Source: Apostichopus japonicus | Lineage: Eukaryota; Echinodermata; Holothuroidea; Aspidochirotida; Stichopodidae | Assembly (NCBI RefSeq): GCF_037975245.1 | Contig: NC_092572.1 | Span: 31,655,989 to 31,719,988, forward strand | Direction: 5' to 3' | DNA: 64,000 bases | In this document: one piece after another, positions 23,330 to 35,025 of the stretch | Layout of the letters: each line of letters opens with the position of its first letter | Position numbering within the stretch: position 1 is the stretch's first letter | Notes under the pieces: generated by a model | What the model was told of the DNA's origin: nothing | The model's input: only the letters and a program-made list of their open reading frames with translations | Database searches by the model: none | Made by a program: the position numbers and the translations under genes

Positions 23330-24540
23330 CAAACGAAGTCTGTATCTCTTTCATGAAATACTTAGGGGGATTGGGGAGAACTTGGAATAAATACACCAAT
23401 TGACTCATAGCAAAAGATTTAACAATGACGTTCCTGCAACAGGGGTTAAATCCCTTGAGCTCCAAATCCCAAGCTGGCTTTTCAGTCGTGAGAGCTTCTG
23501 AATGTAATTCAATCTGAAAAGGTCGTCTCCATTATGTGTGAAACTAATACCAAGGAAATGAATAGGGTCCTTGCTAATACTGAGATTAAAATCACTAAGA
23601 AAGCAAGGGGGGTTCATGATCATATCGCCTACTGGGAAAACCTTTGTCTTTCCATAATTTATTTTGAGTCCAGAAGCTAACTTAAACACATTAAAAGTAT
23701 TGTTTAGCTCAATAATTGATTCCCTGGTCCCATCAGTCAAAATTACAGTACCGTCAGCATATTGTAACATTTTGAAACACTTATCATAAACATTGATCCC
23801 TCCTATATTATTGTTATTTAAAATAGACCTGGATAGTATTTCAGCACAAATTATGAATAGATATGGACTCAGTGGGCAGCCTTGCCCAACGCCTCTCTTT
23901 ACTGGAAAGAAACCAGTGGAATACCCATTGCTACAAACACAGGAAACACTATTCGCATACAAGGTGGAAACCCAACGACGAAAAGTATGCCCAATATTAA
24001 AATAGACCAGCGATCTTTCAATGAAATTCCAATCCATGGAGTCGAAAGCCTTTTCAAAGTCAATGAAAAGCAGAAGACCCGGCCTGTGCGTGTCGGAAGT
24101 GTAATCTTTGAGATCTAATATGAAACGAATGTTCTCTCCAATAAATCTATTTGAGATGAACCCAATTTGATGTTCACCAATTATGTGTGGAATAATACTT
24201 TTTAATCTATTCGCCAAGGATTTAGCTCCTATCTTGTAATCCGTATTTAACAATGTAATGGGTCTGTAATTGTTGAGATAACGTGGGTCTTTATCTTGCT
24301 TACAAATCAAAGTGATGATACCCCTTGCCATCTGAACCCGGAGATTTACCATTAGACATTGATAACAAAGTATTATAACACTCTTCGGGGGTTAAATCGC
24401 CATCACAATGACTGAAATCGTTTCCATCGGGATTGATAGATGGGGTTGCTGGTGGCGGCCAGTTATAGAGGAAAGGTGGACATTTTGCGTGTTTGTGAAA
24501 ATCATTGTGTAAATGAATAATTTGAACAAACAATAGGAAA
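23330..24540 (-). mobile_element. L1/Tx1-like LINE fragment, inactive
   Basis: Reverse-transcriptase core of an L1/Tx1-type element in minus orientation, truncated at both ends. The endonuclease domain and C-terminal region are missing, and there is an internal deletion plus frame change near 24330. Confidence 0.8.
23405..24533 (-). pseudogene. L1/Tx1-like reverse transcriptase with mutated catalytic box
   Basis: The upstream piece (24300-24533) contains LTPEECYNTL and NGKSPGSDG, the start of the RT domain in this clade. The downstream piece (23405-24352) contains GIITLICKQDKDPRYL, NYRPITLLNTDYKI, LLFIDFEKAFDSMDW, GVGQGCPLSPYLF and MLQYADGTVIL. Between SPGSDG and GIITLICK related proteins have some 60-70 more residues (from memory of the family), so DNA was deleted here with a frame change. 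The catalytic box reads YADG, not YADD, and the lost Asp would abolish polymerase activity. It ends without the usual C-terminal region. Confidence 0.85.
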
Positions 24541-25931
24541 AACTTAGGAAATATTCACTGTCCTAAAATATATAATCAGATCAACACTTTGCCAATGAGC
24601 AACACTTTGCATCTACGCCACCTTACATAACAACAATTTCTCAAAGGGGTCACCCCTCCCCTTAGTCCCTGTCCCAGTACAGAATCTCTTGCACAGGGTA
24701 CCAAAGTGAGGATCTGCACCTAGTGCCAATATTTGTAAGTATGCCACTGAAATGAGGGAGGGAAAGAGAATAAGACGGAAGAAAAGGGGAAAGTACAGGG
24801 AGAAGAGGATATTGGAATATCTATGTAAACTGCAGACAATCCCTATTTCCTTTACATTTGCCAAAGTACAGGTCGAAGTTTAGCCCCATTTTAGCACTAA
24901 AGGACCTTAACCTAAGCATGTCAGTGGGTGTGCCTGAACCCAACTTAGAACCTTCAGGCTTCAGTGGACCTCTGCCCATTGGATTCCACCCTGTTGGACT
25001 CGCGCTTCGTTTATCAACACTCCCTGTTGTTGTTTACATCATCTTAGGCCCAAAACATTGCAACAATTTTAGAACTGCCCCTCTACTTTGAATTCCAATG
25101 CGAGTCACGGGTGTATGCTGTACTAGTGTTTAACTTTTTGTGTAAGCTGGATCAGCGACAGGTGAGAGGCAACTGCAACTACAAGATGTGAACTATCAAT
25201 CCAACTTAAGCTCTATGATTTTATTTGTCCGTGTCCGTGTCCGTGATTTTATAAACTCATAAACTAATGAAATTCATCTTCTGAAACTTGTAAGCTTGGA
25301 AATGGAGACGTTTTACTAAATTCCAGGGACATATTTTTGAACTATATAAGACGAGAATGAATGACACATTTCAGGTATATCAAGTCTTTGGAAGTAGATG
25401 TACACTTTACAGTTTCTTACAAGCCCTGTGCTGTCAACCCAGAATTGGCAGAATACTACAAAATGGCATGATATTTTGCTGCTATGTACAGAAGATCCAC
25501 CAATCACAATTCCAGTTATTTGTATATGAAATGTTTTACAGGACGAGAGAACGTACTCTTTAAACTGGCAAATGTGTCTCAGTATGTCTCTAATTAAACA
25601 CACTTTCTACAAAATCGCTATTGTTACAGGCGAAGATAACTGGTTTTCACACTTGAAGTATGAACCTGTAACCAATAAATTTTGTTATGGCATTCTTTTT
25701 GAAAGAGCCGCCATGCTAAATTTAATAAATGGGGTGGGGCAGAATGAAAAGAATAACACTATTCTAGCTCTTTTTACTGCCCAGTCCACACGTTTTTTTT
25801 TTTAATTCAATAAGATAATGGTCTAGTTTTTGACGGTCCACTCACGTTCATCTATGGATAATCTCAATTCAATTGACATCTTGAAATAGCATTGGAACCA
25901 TGAACCGTTTTGTTGGTATGACCATTTGAAG
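24541..25931. other. Noncoding DNA, no supported gene
   Basis: Short ORFs (for example 24858-25091) have no splice context or recognisable domain. A small run of 'gtccgt' repeats lies near 25229-25247. Nothing else can be supported. Confidence 0.3.
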
Positions 25932-26066
25932 GATTTGTCCAGCAAATTTTCTAAAGAATGGCGGGATGTTGGAAAGAAATCTGAAGCTTGATGACACAGA
26001 GCTCGAGAACATAAAGAAGGATAACGATAGTAACGGACAAGCAGTTTATATTTGTACTGATTATTA
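25932..26066 (+). pseudogene. Decayed death-domain exon (helices 1-3)
   Basis: Translation from 25932 gives DLSSKFSKEWRDVGKK, which closely parallels DLSGKIPKEWKNIGRN of the intact domain at 6433. The frame then breaks near 25976 and continues one frame over as NLKLDDTELENIKKDND, parallel to NLGLKDPELCILERDNN, and stops at 26064-26066. A single extra base in 'ggaaagaaat' accounts for the break. The preceding AG lacks a good polypyrimidine tract. This is a second, degenerate copy of the death-domain gene. Confidence 0.6.
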
Positions 26067-27049
26067 ACAACAGTCGACTGTCAATCTTTCAAGGGAGTCC
26101 CACAAGCCACTATCTGTAAATAGAAAAAAAAAATATATATAGGGACATCCATACAGTAAGAAGGAATTCTATCTTGAATTTGCTGTAACTGTTGGTCAGC
26201 CTATAAAGTTGCAAACAATTTTGTGGTACAAAGAATTGAAGAATATGTGAAATGTTAAACATAGTAAACTTAAACTAATAAAATAGCACAGTGAGTGAAC
26301 TCATCGTGTCCATTCAAATGAAGATGCAATTTGCTAGGTCAAACCATACATTAAGCATATGAATCTGCTAGCTTTTCATGCTACATTGAAAGCTTAACAG
26401 ACTTTTCAAAATGTATATAATTTAAAGAGAAATCTCAAATTATAAACAGTCATGAATTTGAAATCCAAGCAAGAAAGAAATGCCAATATTTAAATTTCAA
26501 AGTTCTACCTATGTGAACATTCTAATTTTTACAAATTATTCTTTCCGAAGCTGACGGAACTGCCATAGAGTGATAAGCTGAGCCAAAAAAAGTCCTTTAT
26601 TATGAAGTTCTTTAAAAGAATGGTACGAAACATCATTTAAGATAATATACATTATTTGTAAATCATTAAAACTCATTCACTCTTATATGATCTCAGCAAG
26701 TATAGTATGTATGCTTTAAACATTAAAATATACAGCTGTTTCTTTTTAGTATTAGTAATTTGTTTTTGTCAATAAACAGTATAATACATTGCAAAAAGTA
26801 TATTGTACAGCCATTTGCTGAATGTTGGAAAATTGGTTTCAGTAACAAGTTTCACAAGTATCCTTACAGCTGTCAGTTGAACATTAAGGTTAACAGGTTA
26901 CTATGACGATGCAAGTGTCTATACGTTAAACATGTGCTAGCCATGTTGCATTTCAAGTCATAACATAACACTAATATGAGTCTTTCTGTTGTGTAGAAGG
27001 ATTCGGACTTTGATTTCCACTTTCCAATAACGTGGCACTCTACTTACAG
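26067..27049. other. Noncoding DNA between two death-domain remnants
   Basis: AT-rich sequence without recognisable features, probably an intron of the decayed death-domain copy. Confidence 0.3.
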
Positions 27050-27217
27050 ATAACTGAAAAGGAATTGTACGAAATCCAGTCAGACTATTCTTGTCCTTTG
27101 AAAGAAGTGATTTTACAAAGGCTTACTACATGTTGGAAGGCATATGGCAATTAGTTAACTCGTGGAACTTTTCGCAAAAACGAAGAGTCTGTTAGAACGG
27201 ATGTCAGGAAATGTTAG
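27050..27217 (+). pseudogene. Decayed second death-domain exon with in-frame stop
   Basis: It is preceded by 'gcactctacttacag' and followed by the donor 'gtatgt'. The frame reads ITEKELYEIQSDY, then EVILQRLTTCWKAYGN, then a TAG at 27152-27154, then LTRGTFRKNEESVRTDV. The spacing fits death-domain helices 2-6, with the Trp of helix 4 in CWKAYG, and parallels the intact domain's QMLRTWKQSHGS and ATYRVLGEAL. One stop inside and one at the very end (27215-27217) make it unlikely to be functional. Confidence 0.5.
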
Positions 27218-27439
27218 GTATGTTAATCATTTCACCTCTCATCATCTATATTTGGTCTGTGAATTGAAAGTGAGTGACTTAATACATATAACATATTATT
27301 AAATATATCATGCATAGAACACATAACGCTGTTCAGTACTGCTTTATCAAATTGATATCCATCTAGTTAGTTTGTAACTTTCTGTTTACTAAGCAGCAAG
27401 CAATGCAGATATTAAACATTACATACTAGACAGTTACAG

Positions 27440-27590
27440 AAATTTTGTATTAATATACATACCAGCATTTATAATTATATTCATAACATGCATCCTTTTG
27501 CAGTGATACACTTTCGTTGTATCTACATACCAGCTTTTATAATGATATTGATCCTATTACAGTGATACATATCTGCATAGCTGACTGTAT
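27440..27590. repeat. Two-copy short tandem duplication
   Basis: The phrase 'tacataccagc...tttataat...atattgat..t...cagtgatac' occurs twice, about 65 bp apart (27460-27513 and 27525-27572). It is old and degenerate. Confidence 0.5.
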
Positions 27591-27754
27591 GTAAACCATT
27601 ATCTCTTCTTTAAATCTACAACTCATATGACCAGAACACTGGCTGTGAAGTACTTCATAGCATTAGTATAACTGAATATGAGAAAAAAGAAACAACAGCA
27701 ACATGATGAAAATTAGAAGTCATTAATACTCCAAAACATATGCCTGTACGTCAG

Positions 27755-28205
27755 TATCTCATCTGGTATGTGATATATTCATACAATTTAGTGACAACTT
27801 TGTTTGATAAATCAAGAAATACCATATTTCACTACTTGGTGAAGTCTGTGTATGGTACAAGTGAAGATGTGTAAGTTTAAGTTTCAAACATTGTCAGTGG
27901 CTGCATGTATGTTGCTATGATATAGGCCCCTTTATGCAGCTACTTTTGACACTATATTTGGCAGCATTTCATCTGGTATGTGATATATTCATACAAATTT
28001 TGTGAAAGCGTTGCGTGAGAAATCAAGAAATACCATAATTTTACTACTTTACTCGGTGAACTCTGTGTATTTTACAAGTGGAGATGTGTAAGTTTAGAAT
28101 GGAAATGGCAACAGCTTTCAGTTTGTAACATCATCAGTGACTGCATGTATGTTGCTATGTTATCGGCCTCTTATGCAGTAACTTTTGATATTTGAATGGC
28201 AGCAT
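27755..28205. repeat. Tandem duplication, about 210-bp unit, two copies
   Basis: 'catctggtatgtgatatatt' occurs at 27760 and 27970. The following sequence ('aaatcaagaaataccata', 'agatgtgtaagttta', 'ctgcatgtatgttgctatg') is repeated in order. Copies are diverged by substitutions and small indels. Confidence 0.8.
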
Positions 28206-29363
28206 CTAGTGTGTATTAGTTGGTCTTAAAATCATGAAATTAGTACAAATATAACAGTCAAGATTCACACTTGATAGTCTATCTCTAGGCTATATAAGTG
28301 TAGATCCCAGTTACATGATAATGTTTTATTAACACACCTGCTATACTTAGCATGTTCCCTATTTTCTTTGTAGCTATTCTTTGTATGCTCTTTTGCCATC
28401 ATTACCTGATTGACGTTAACATCTGCCTTAGAATGTGTACACATTACAGCCATATCCCAGCAGGCCAAGAAAGAAGATATCCATTCAGTTATCTGGTACA
28501 TAATATACATATTTTGTTACTCTGCCTTTATGACCATTCATTTCTAATTTAAAGTCAAGAGGATCAGTTTTGCAGATTTATTTATTTGAAAGATGATGAT
28601 AAATACCTTTACTTGGCCGGGACCATTCTTTGTGCAAGATTTGCAATGTGTATACCTTTCCAGAATATATCCAAGTGCCCTCTCATAAAAGAAAAATACA
28701 TTCTGAAAGAGCTTCTTGTCGTAAATTGTGGAACAACCATTCTAGTCACTAGTTGGTGTTACTGTCTTGAATGTGCTAAATTGGTTGAAAATTCTCAGTT
28801 TCAGTGATGGTATTATGTAGTCTGTGTCATTTGACTGGCAATAGTGGAATGACAGTTATAGTTAAATGATAATTAACATACTTATGTATGTGACTTATGT
28901 TTAATGGATAGAATGAAGATTGTGACTCTGTGGGGAAGCTAATATGATGAACCTACTGAACCATTATCTGTTCAATTGAATGTGCTTAAATAATGAAATA
29001 ATGTTGCATGGGATGAAGTGTTGCTCAGTGCACTACATTTCTACTAAACTTTGTCCTAAATGATCACTATATGAAGACACTAAACTGATAAAAAATCATT
29101 GAAATTATCGTAAATTATAGATATGTAGTGAATGATTGTGTTAAAATGGTCTTTTCTTCTCTGTTTTTATAGTTCAGATTTAATGCCGACACAATCGTGA
29201 GAACACGACGATCAAGTTAACCACATTTGCTTTATATGAATCACGGCAAACATTCTTTATATTTGATTGAAAGTTCAAACCAAGTTTGAGCTTTAAACAC
29301 CAGATTGGAGAGTCAGTTTTCTCTTCATAATTGGTTTATTCTACTCATCTTTTTATGCTTCAG

Positions 29364-29469
29364 ATGTCGGCCATCTTTGATGATGAGACAGCAGTAGAGC
29401 AGGTGCAGCATAAAGGTGGTATCAAAGAAAAAACAACGAGGCAACTACTGAGAGAAGTCTTTGGTAAAG
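29364..29469 (+). CDS. Candidate exon near the death-domain remnants
   Basis: A 106-bp open segment between 'ttttatgcttcag' and 'gtaaggctt', with strong splice signals. Phase 0 gives MSAIFDDETAVEQVQHKGG and KTTRQLLREVFGK. The second part loosely resembles the last helices of the death domains here. It could be a surviving exon of the second death-domain copy or of an unrelated gene. Support is splice signals and an open frame only. Confidence 0.3.
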
Positions 29470-29699
29470 GTAAGGCTTGTACCTGGACTTGCTTTAAGTA
29501 GTTTAATATGTGAGGATGTAGCGAGATTCTCTAATAATATTAGAAGATCAGTCATATCATATCATTAGGACTCCAGGGAGAAACTCAAGACGATGTGATG
29601 TTTGATCTTAAACTAGTCTGAATTACTCTATAAACCTTGTAGTTCTTAAGATGCAAGTATGTCATGATTTATGAACTTGGAGTGTTAAAGCAGTCCTAC

Positions 29700-30055
29700 A
29701 ATGTCATTAAAGGGGACACAAACACAACCGTAATCTTTGGCTGATATGAAAGTCATCTTTGGGAAGAACAACTCAAACAGGAAATATCTGGGAGACATCA
29801 TAGGTTTAAAGTCATCTACTTCAATGTCCTTAAAAGCTGACACAAAACCAACCATCATCTTTGGCTGACATGACAGTCATCCTTGGGAAGAACAACTCAA
29901 ACAGGAATTATCTGTGAGACATCATAGGTTTAAAGTCTTCTCCTTCAATGTCTGGAAGAGGACACAAACACAATCATCATCTTGGGCTGGTATGGAAGTC
30001 ATCTTTGTAAAGAACAACTCAAACAGAAGATATTTGGGAGATATCCTAGTTTATA
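29700..30055. repeat. Tandem repeat, about 121-bp unit, three copies
   Basis: Three units share 'gaagaacaactcaaacagga', 'gacacaaacacaa', 'catcatctttggctg' and 'acatcataggtttaaagtc'. Moderate divergence, no coding frame. Confidence 0.85.
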
Positions 30056-32380
30056 GGTTGTGTCTGGGAGCTTTCACTTTGTAAATCTGTGATGTCATCA
30101 TATTGCCACTAGGACCTGAAACCTTTTACTTTCTCTTTGGTTTCTTTTCGGATTTCCAAAGATTGTTAACAGTGTTTCACTGAAACCAGTTGCAACATTA
30201 GACCTTTTTAAGAGCTTCAGTATTTAAGAAACGTTTGGCATTTGAAAAACAAATGTACATTACAGACAGTAATCATTTTCAAAATAAAAGCAAACAACTG
30301 CATTAAATATTTGAAAACGAGAACACTTCTTTCCCATTTTACATAATACATGTTTTGTCAGATGCCTGCATATTTGTCCCCTTTCTCTTTCCACACCCCT
30401 GCTTTCATTGCACACTAGTGTCACAGTAAGTCAAGACGTCTAAATTATTGTTGTGTGTGGTAGGATTGGTGGACCAGGAGGAAACGTTTCCATGCAAAGA
30501 TTTTGCAAGTCTTCATGCTTTACTACAATCACAGCCCCTATTAGTCTAAGGGCTGACCACTCTTCGGTGTTCAACCGGTTTGTCACCCACCTGTCTGATG
30601 CCTTCCTTGCCTTTCTACCCCGACCTTGAAACTGTCATTCTGTTTATATGTTATGGTATCCTGTTTTCTTTCAGGTCCTATTTACTGTTGGTTGTTACCT
30701 TGCCGTACCACCAGATACCCTTTACTGACACCACCTGGATATGATGTATGACATCTTATCTGGGTAATTGTTTGAACTTTGACACTTGATAATAGAGGAT
30801 GACCTCAGGTGTAGCCAACAGCCAACATGAATCTCTCTCGAGCTGAAAAACGTGGCACTGTTTGAAGCACTTACAAATGCCGGAAGATGCACCTGTTTCA
30901 GCTAGGTTTTGCTTCACTTTCACAGGGAGGGACTTAAGCTGATGTCTTTCAGAGTATTGTAAGATGTTATTTTATGAATGGATTTACTTTGGTATATTTT
31001 GAAGACACTGATCACCTGATGATTATTCATGACCTTGTGATTATCTTGTAGTCCAGAGCAAGTTTCACATTTGTATTATGTCTTGTACTTAAAGCAGCTC
31101 TTTGCATCCTTTTCTGTGATTTTCTCAGCCTCATTGGCATAACGACATACATAACTAGCTTATCTATTCAAATCTAACTTATAATTTTAAATGAGGAATT
31201 TGTCTGAGGATACTCTACTCGTTATCTGCAGAAGTCCGTAATTACTTGCCAATGAATGCTCTTGGCAGGGAATTAAACTTGGCTAATATCTTAGTTTGCT
31301 GTTTTGTGATGAATTCATGTAAAAAACTTGACGGAAATGTCAAAAGGGTGGGAAAGCAAATAGAAATACAAAAGCTGCTTTAAGTGGACAACAGGTTGCA
31401 ATACTGTGTAGAGGTTGAGTGTATTTAATGTGGATCGTCAGCAATTACAACGGTTGCTGTCATAAATCTTAATGGATGTTATCTATACTGTTAATACACA
31501 TCTTTGAAAGCAATCATAACCAATCTAATATGCTGGATTTATTGGTGTACAGATACATTGGGTGATTGTCTTGTTAAGGTTCCACTTGGCCAAACAAAAA
31601 TTGCTTTAGTAAGAGCAGGTTAAAGTGTGTAAAACAATTAAGTTTGACTTTTATACTTACAAAGCATGTTTCCACATCAAAATTGTGTATACTACTTTGA
31701 TTAAACTCGCAGTACCTTTATGATCTGAGACAATCAAAGATCATGCAGATTGTCAAGTGAACTGGATTGAACTAGATAGGACCGATGTGTCAGTGCCCTC
31801 TGTTGGTTTAAGGTGTAGCTGAAGAGCCCCATTAACAATTTGTTAGGATCATTGCTTCGTTATGAGGTTGATCATGAGGATGTTGGGTCAGGAAGCTTTC
31901 CTGACAGGTTAGAAATGACAATTTGTGTTCTTTATTGAGATTTAAGTGGAATCAAGTGGTTACATCTAAGCAAGATGCAGACTTGTCACTGGAGGTGTAG
32001 GATGATAAGACTACATAGGTGTAGGATGGATTCATGTATGGTCAGTTACATTGGGACCTTGGTAGGTTAAGTCACAATGATGCCCTGTCACATAATGTCC
32101 ACAGTGTACTTTGTGTGTACAAAAAGGAGGAATTAGATGGAATATAGTTGGGTTAAGTGATGTTAGGAAAGGAGATATGTAATGTTTCCTGTTTTCAGAA
32201 GTTTTTGGATGTCCAGGAATGGATAAATGCAAATTAATTTTCAATGTAAAGTTTGCTCATTAAGATCATATATAGAGTCGTTTAAAAAAGTGTGTGATTT
32301 GTGTGGAGAGTTTCCGCATGGATTTCTTGTTTTATAAAGCTCAGTGTTGGGTCTACTCGGTAAAGTCCCGGGAGCAGTTT
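30056..32380. other. Intronic or intergenic DNA, nothing recognised
   Basis: No exon with convincing splice signals, RNA gene or repeat family was found in this 2.3-kb stretch. Confidence 0.3.
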
Positions 32381-32385
32381 TGTTA

Positions 32386-32693
32386 TCATAATAATAATAA
32401 TCAGCATTTATTTTTACAACGCTCAAGTGCCCACAAATGAGGGAGAAACCCACCAGGCCTTATGGATTACAACTTACACATCGGCTGGCTTCAAATTAAA
32501 CATTTTAACTCAAATTTGGAATCTTGCCAATGTAGAAAGTCATTTCAAATGGGAAACCTTAGATTGCTCTTGGATGAAAAAACCCACCTCTCTATGTCCG
32601 GCCGGGTATCAAACCCGGAAGCTCCCTAGTGCTAAGTTTCATTGCTTCAAATGCCACTGCCATTATCCACTCGGCAACAGCAAAAGTCCTTGA
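32386..32693 (-). mobile_element. tRNA-Ser/Leu-like SINE (type 2), copy A
   Basis: Minus-strand SINE of the same family as at 40565-40797 and 50024-51215. On the minus strand it runs from a tRNA-like head (B box region at plus-strand 32605-32618, 'gtatcaaaccc') through the shared 'ttttttcatccaagagcaat' and 'ttaaaatgtttaatttgaag' body. It ends in a (TTA/ATT)n tail (plus-strand 32386-32402). The class II tRNA-like head with a long variable arm suggests a Ser or Leu tRNA origin. Confidence 0.8.
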
Positions 32694-32699
32694 AGTTGA

Positions 32700-34680
32700 A
32701 ATCTCTCTTACCTTACCCCTCAAGCTCTTTGGTGAATGTTTATTTCCCCACTGCAGCTGCCTCATTAGCTAAGATAAGGAAGACAGCTTTGGATACTTTG
32801 TAGATCATGTGATACCCGGATAATCCGGGTATAAACCAAGCAAGTGCTAACCAGGTTAAACTCGTAGTGTTTAAAGATTAAAATGTTGCCAATTAAGACC
32901 TTTATCATAATTGATTTTTTACAATATTAAAGAGATGCCTACATGAATTAATTGAAATTGTTTTTTGAAAACTAACCATCATTAAATCATACTCATTTGA
33001 CAAGGAAGGAGGCACAATATAACAGTTAATATATTTATGTAGCTGATTTCTAGCCATAATTCACCGATGATGCCAAACATGCAGGTGTTTACGAGAGCTG
33101 TCATGCCAGATGGAGGACAGTGCACTGAATTGCCAGACTGTCTGTCCTAATACCAGACATCTGGCCACCCCGATAAAATGTCAGCTAATTATCACTTGTG
33201 TGGAATCTTCGACAAAAATTTGAGAGTCACTGTCAAAGTTTCTCCTTCATTGAAACAATTTTAGACTTTTTTCCATATATAATAATTTGGTTGGTCAGTG
33301 CTTCCATGAAAGTTATTTTGAAGTTTCAAGTCTTGTAGCCATGCTACTAATATGAGGTCAGCGTTCTGGTGTTAGTCGTAACATAATGTTACCTTTATTT
33401 GAGTAAGGTAAGATTTATAGAATGATTCCGTATGCATTCCTTTTGCCCATGAATTAATTTGCAATTCGTAAAAGATATCGAGCCCTGGCATCTAATATGA
33501 TATGATCGGAAAGACTCTAGATCTATGTAACAAAGAATTGTCATCAGCTTAAATAACAATTGATCAGACATTTTTAGAAATGTTATTTCCTGTATAAGAC
33601 TTTCTCCATACATTGTCTTTTACATTGTACTATTTAATCAGTGAGTTTCTCGTCAAGAAATCCAAGTACGTTGTTGAAGCAAGTTTGTCAACACCTTGAA
33701 GTACAATATATATTTTTATATGTATCTTTCATTTATAGGGTGGGGTTTGCTGTAAAGTCACACTATTTTATTTTTTAGCATATCCTATATGAAATATCTT
33801 CTAAGACCTTATGTTGACCGTTATTTATGACATTATGGATTGTTTTAATAGGTCTTTATTTCAGAATTCAGATCGATGCATGGTGACTGTATGGTGTAGT
33901 AAAGGATGTTTGTTGAATTGTTGTGTGCAACCAGGGAGTCGTTCCATAACAACTCCCTGGTGCTACTGACTTGAGATCATAGCTGTCATATGGTTGTTTA
34001 TTTTGGCATGGTACTGTCTCCTGTTTGGGAAATAATCAGAATGTGAATATATATGTATTGCTATATGTTTTTGGTTTGAGTGTGTTGAACTCACATGTAA
34101 TACTCCAAGACATTTTACAAACTTTTCATAAATCTTAGTTAAAGGTCATCAGCACTGGCCCCAAATATGCTAGAAAGTGAAATAATGGTCACTCATGTAC
34201 TAACTTCAACAATTATGTTTTCTCATTGAGACGTTTGATTTTTGTATTTATTACCACTACACAATGTCTGGAAATTGGAGATTCAGGAAATAACTGGAAA
34301 GTTCAAAAGTTATTACTAGCAAGTTTTAGGATGCTGAAAATTTAAAGAAAAAGAATTTAAGAAACATAATCAACTGCCTTGAATGGAAAGGTTGTAACAG
34401 ATTTGCAATGGTTGGTGGTTGGTGGACAGGCAGACAACCTGAGTCTCCAACTCTCAAAGTCAATCACTCTCTTCTAAATTACATAACGTTGCTAACATAC
34501 GTGTATCTGGTATATCATAATATTTTCCATGATCTTTGGAGATAAAGGTGAGCAATTCAGATATTTTATTATGTTTCCTGTGAGTATGCATGTTCGTATG
34601 GTTAGTTTAATTTTTAACTGCGTATATGCATCGTCTACTGTATGAGGCCAGTGGGGATACCTTTCTTGTTCTAATACCAC
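32700..34680. other. Noncoding DNA with one short hairpin
   Basis: No supported gene. The only structure noted is the hairpin at 33931-33960, listed separately. Confidence 0.3.
33931..33960. repeat. 30-bp hairpin 'agggagt...actccct', copy 1
   Basis: Near-perfect inverted repeat: 'ccagggagtcgtt', loop 'ccat', 'aacaactccctgg'. It is flanked by partly matching 8-mers (gtgcaacc before, gtgctact after, 6 of 8 identical). The same hairpin occurs at 63296-63323 with perfect 8-bp flanking repeats. Confidence 0.75.
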
Positions 34681-35025
34681 GCTATATTGTATACCGACGT
34701 GAAGCTTCAAAGCACTAGTACTGACAGAATGAAAAGTTCCTAACCTATATTTGATTCTAATGCTAGTACCACTCTTTACTGTCCTACCATATCATGCTTC
34801 AATGCGCTCGTACTGACAGTATGAACAGTTCCTACTCTTTATCTGATTCTAATGCTAGTACCACTATATACTGTCCTACCATACTATGCTTTAAGGCACT
34901 GGTATTGACAGTATGAAAGTTCCTACTCTTTATCAGATTCTAATGCTAGTACCACTATATACTGTCCTACCATACCATGCTTCAAAACACTCGTACTGAC
35001 AGTATGAACAATTCGTAACCTTTTT
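34680..35025. repeat. Tandem repeat, about 92-bp unit, 3.5 copies
   Basis: 'gattctaatgctagtaccac' recurs near 34753, 34845 and 34936, with 'atactgtcctaccatac' and 'tactgacagtatgaa' between. Noncoding. Confidence 0.85.

Noticed and set aside
28265-28552. Opposed ORFs of 81 and 66 codons
   Set aside because: Neither has splice signals, a domain or repeated occurrence; length fits chance in AT-rich DNA.
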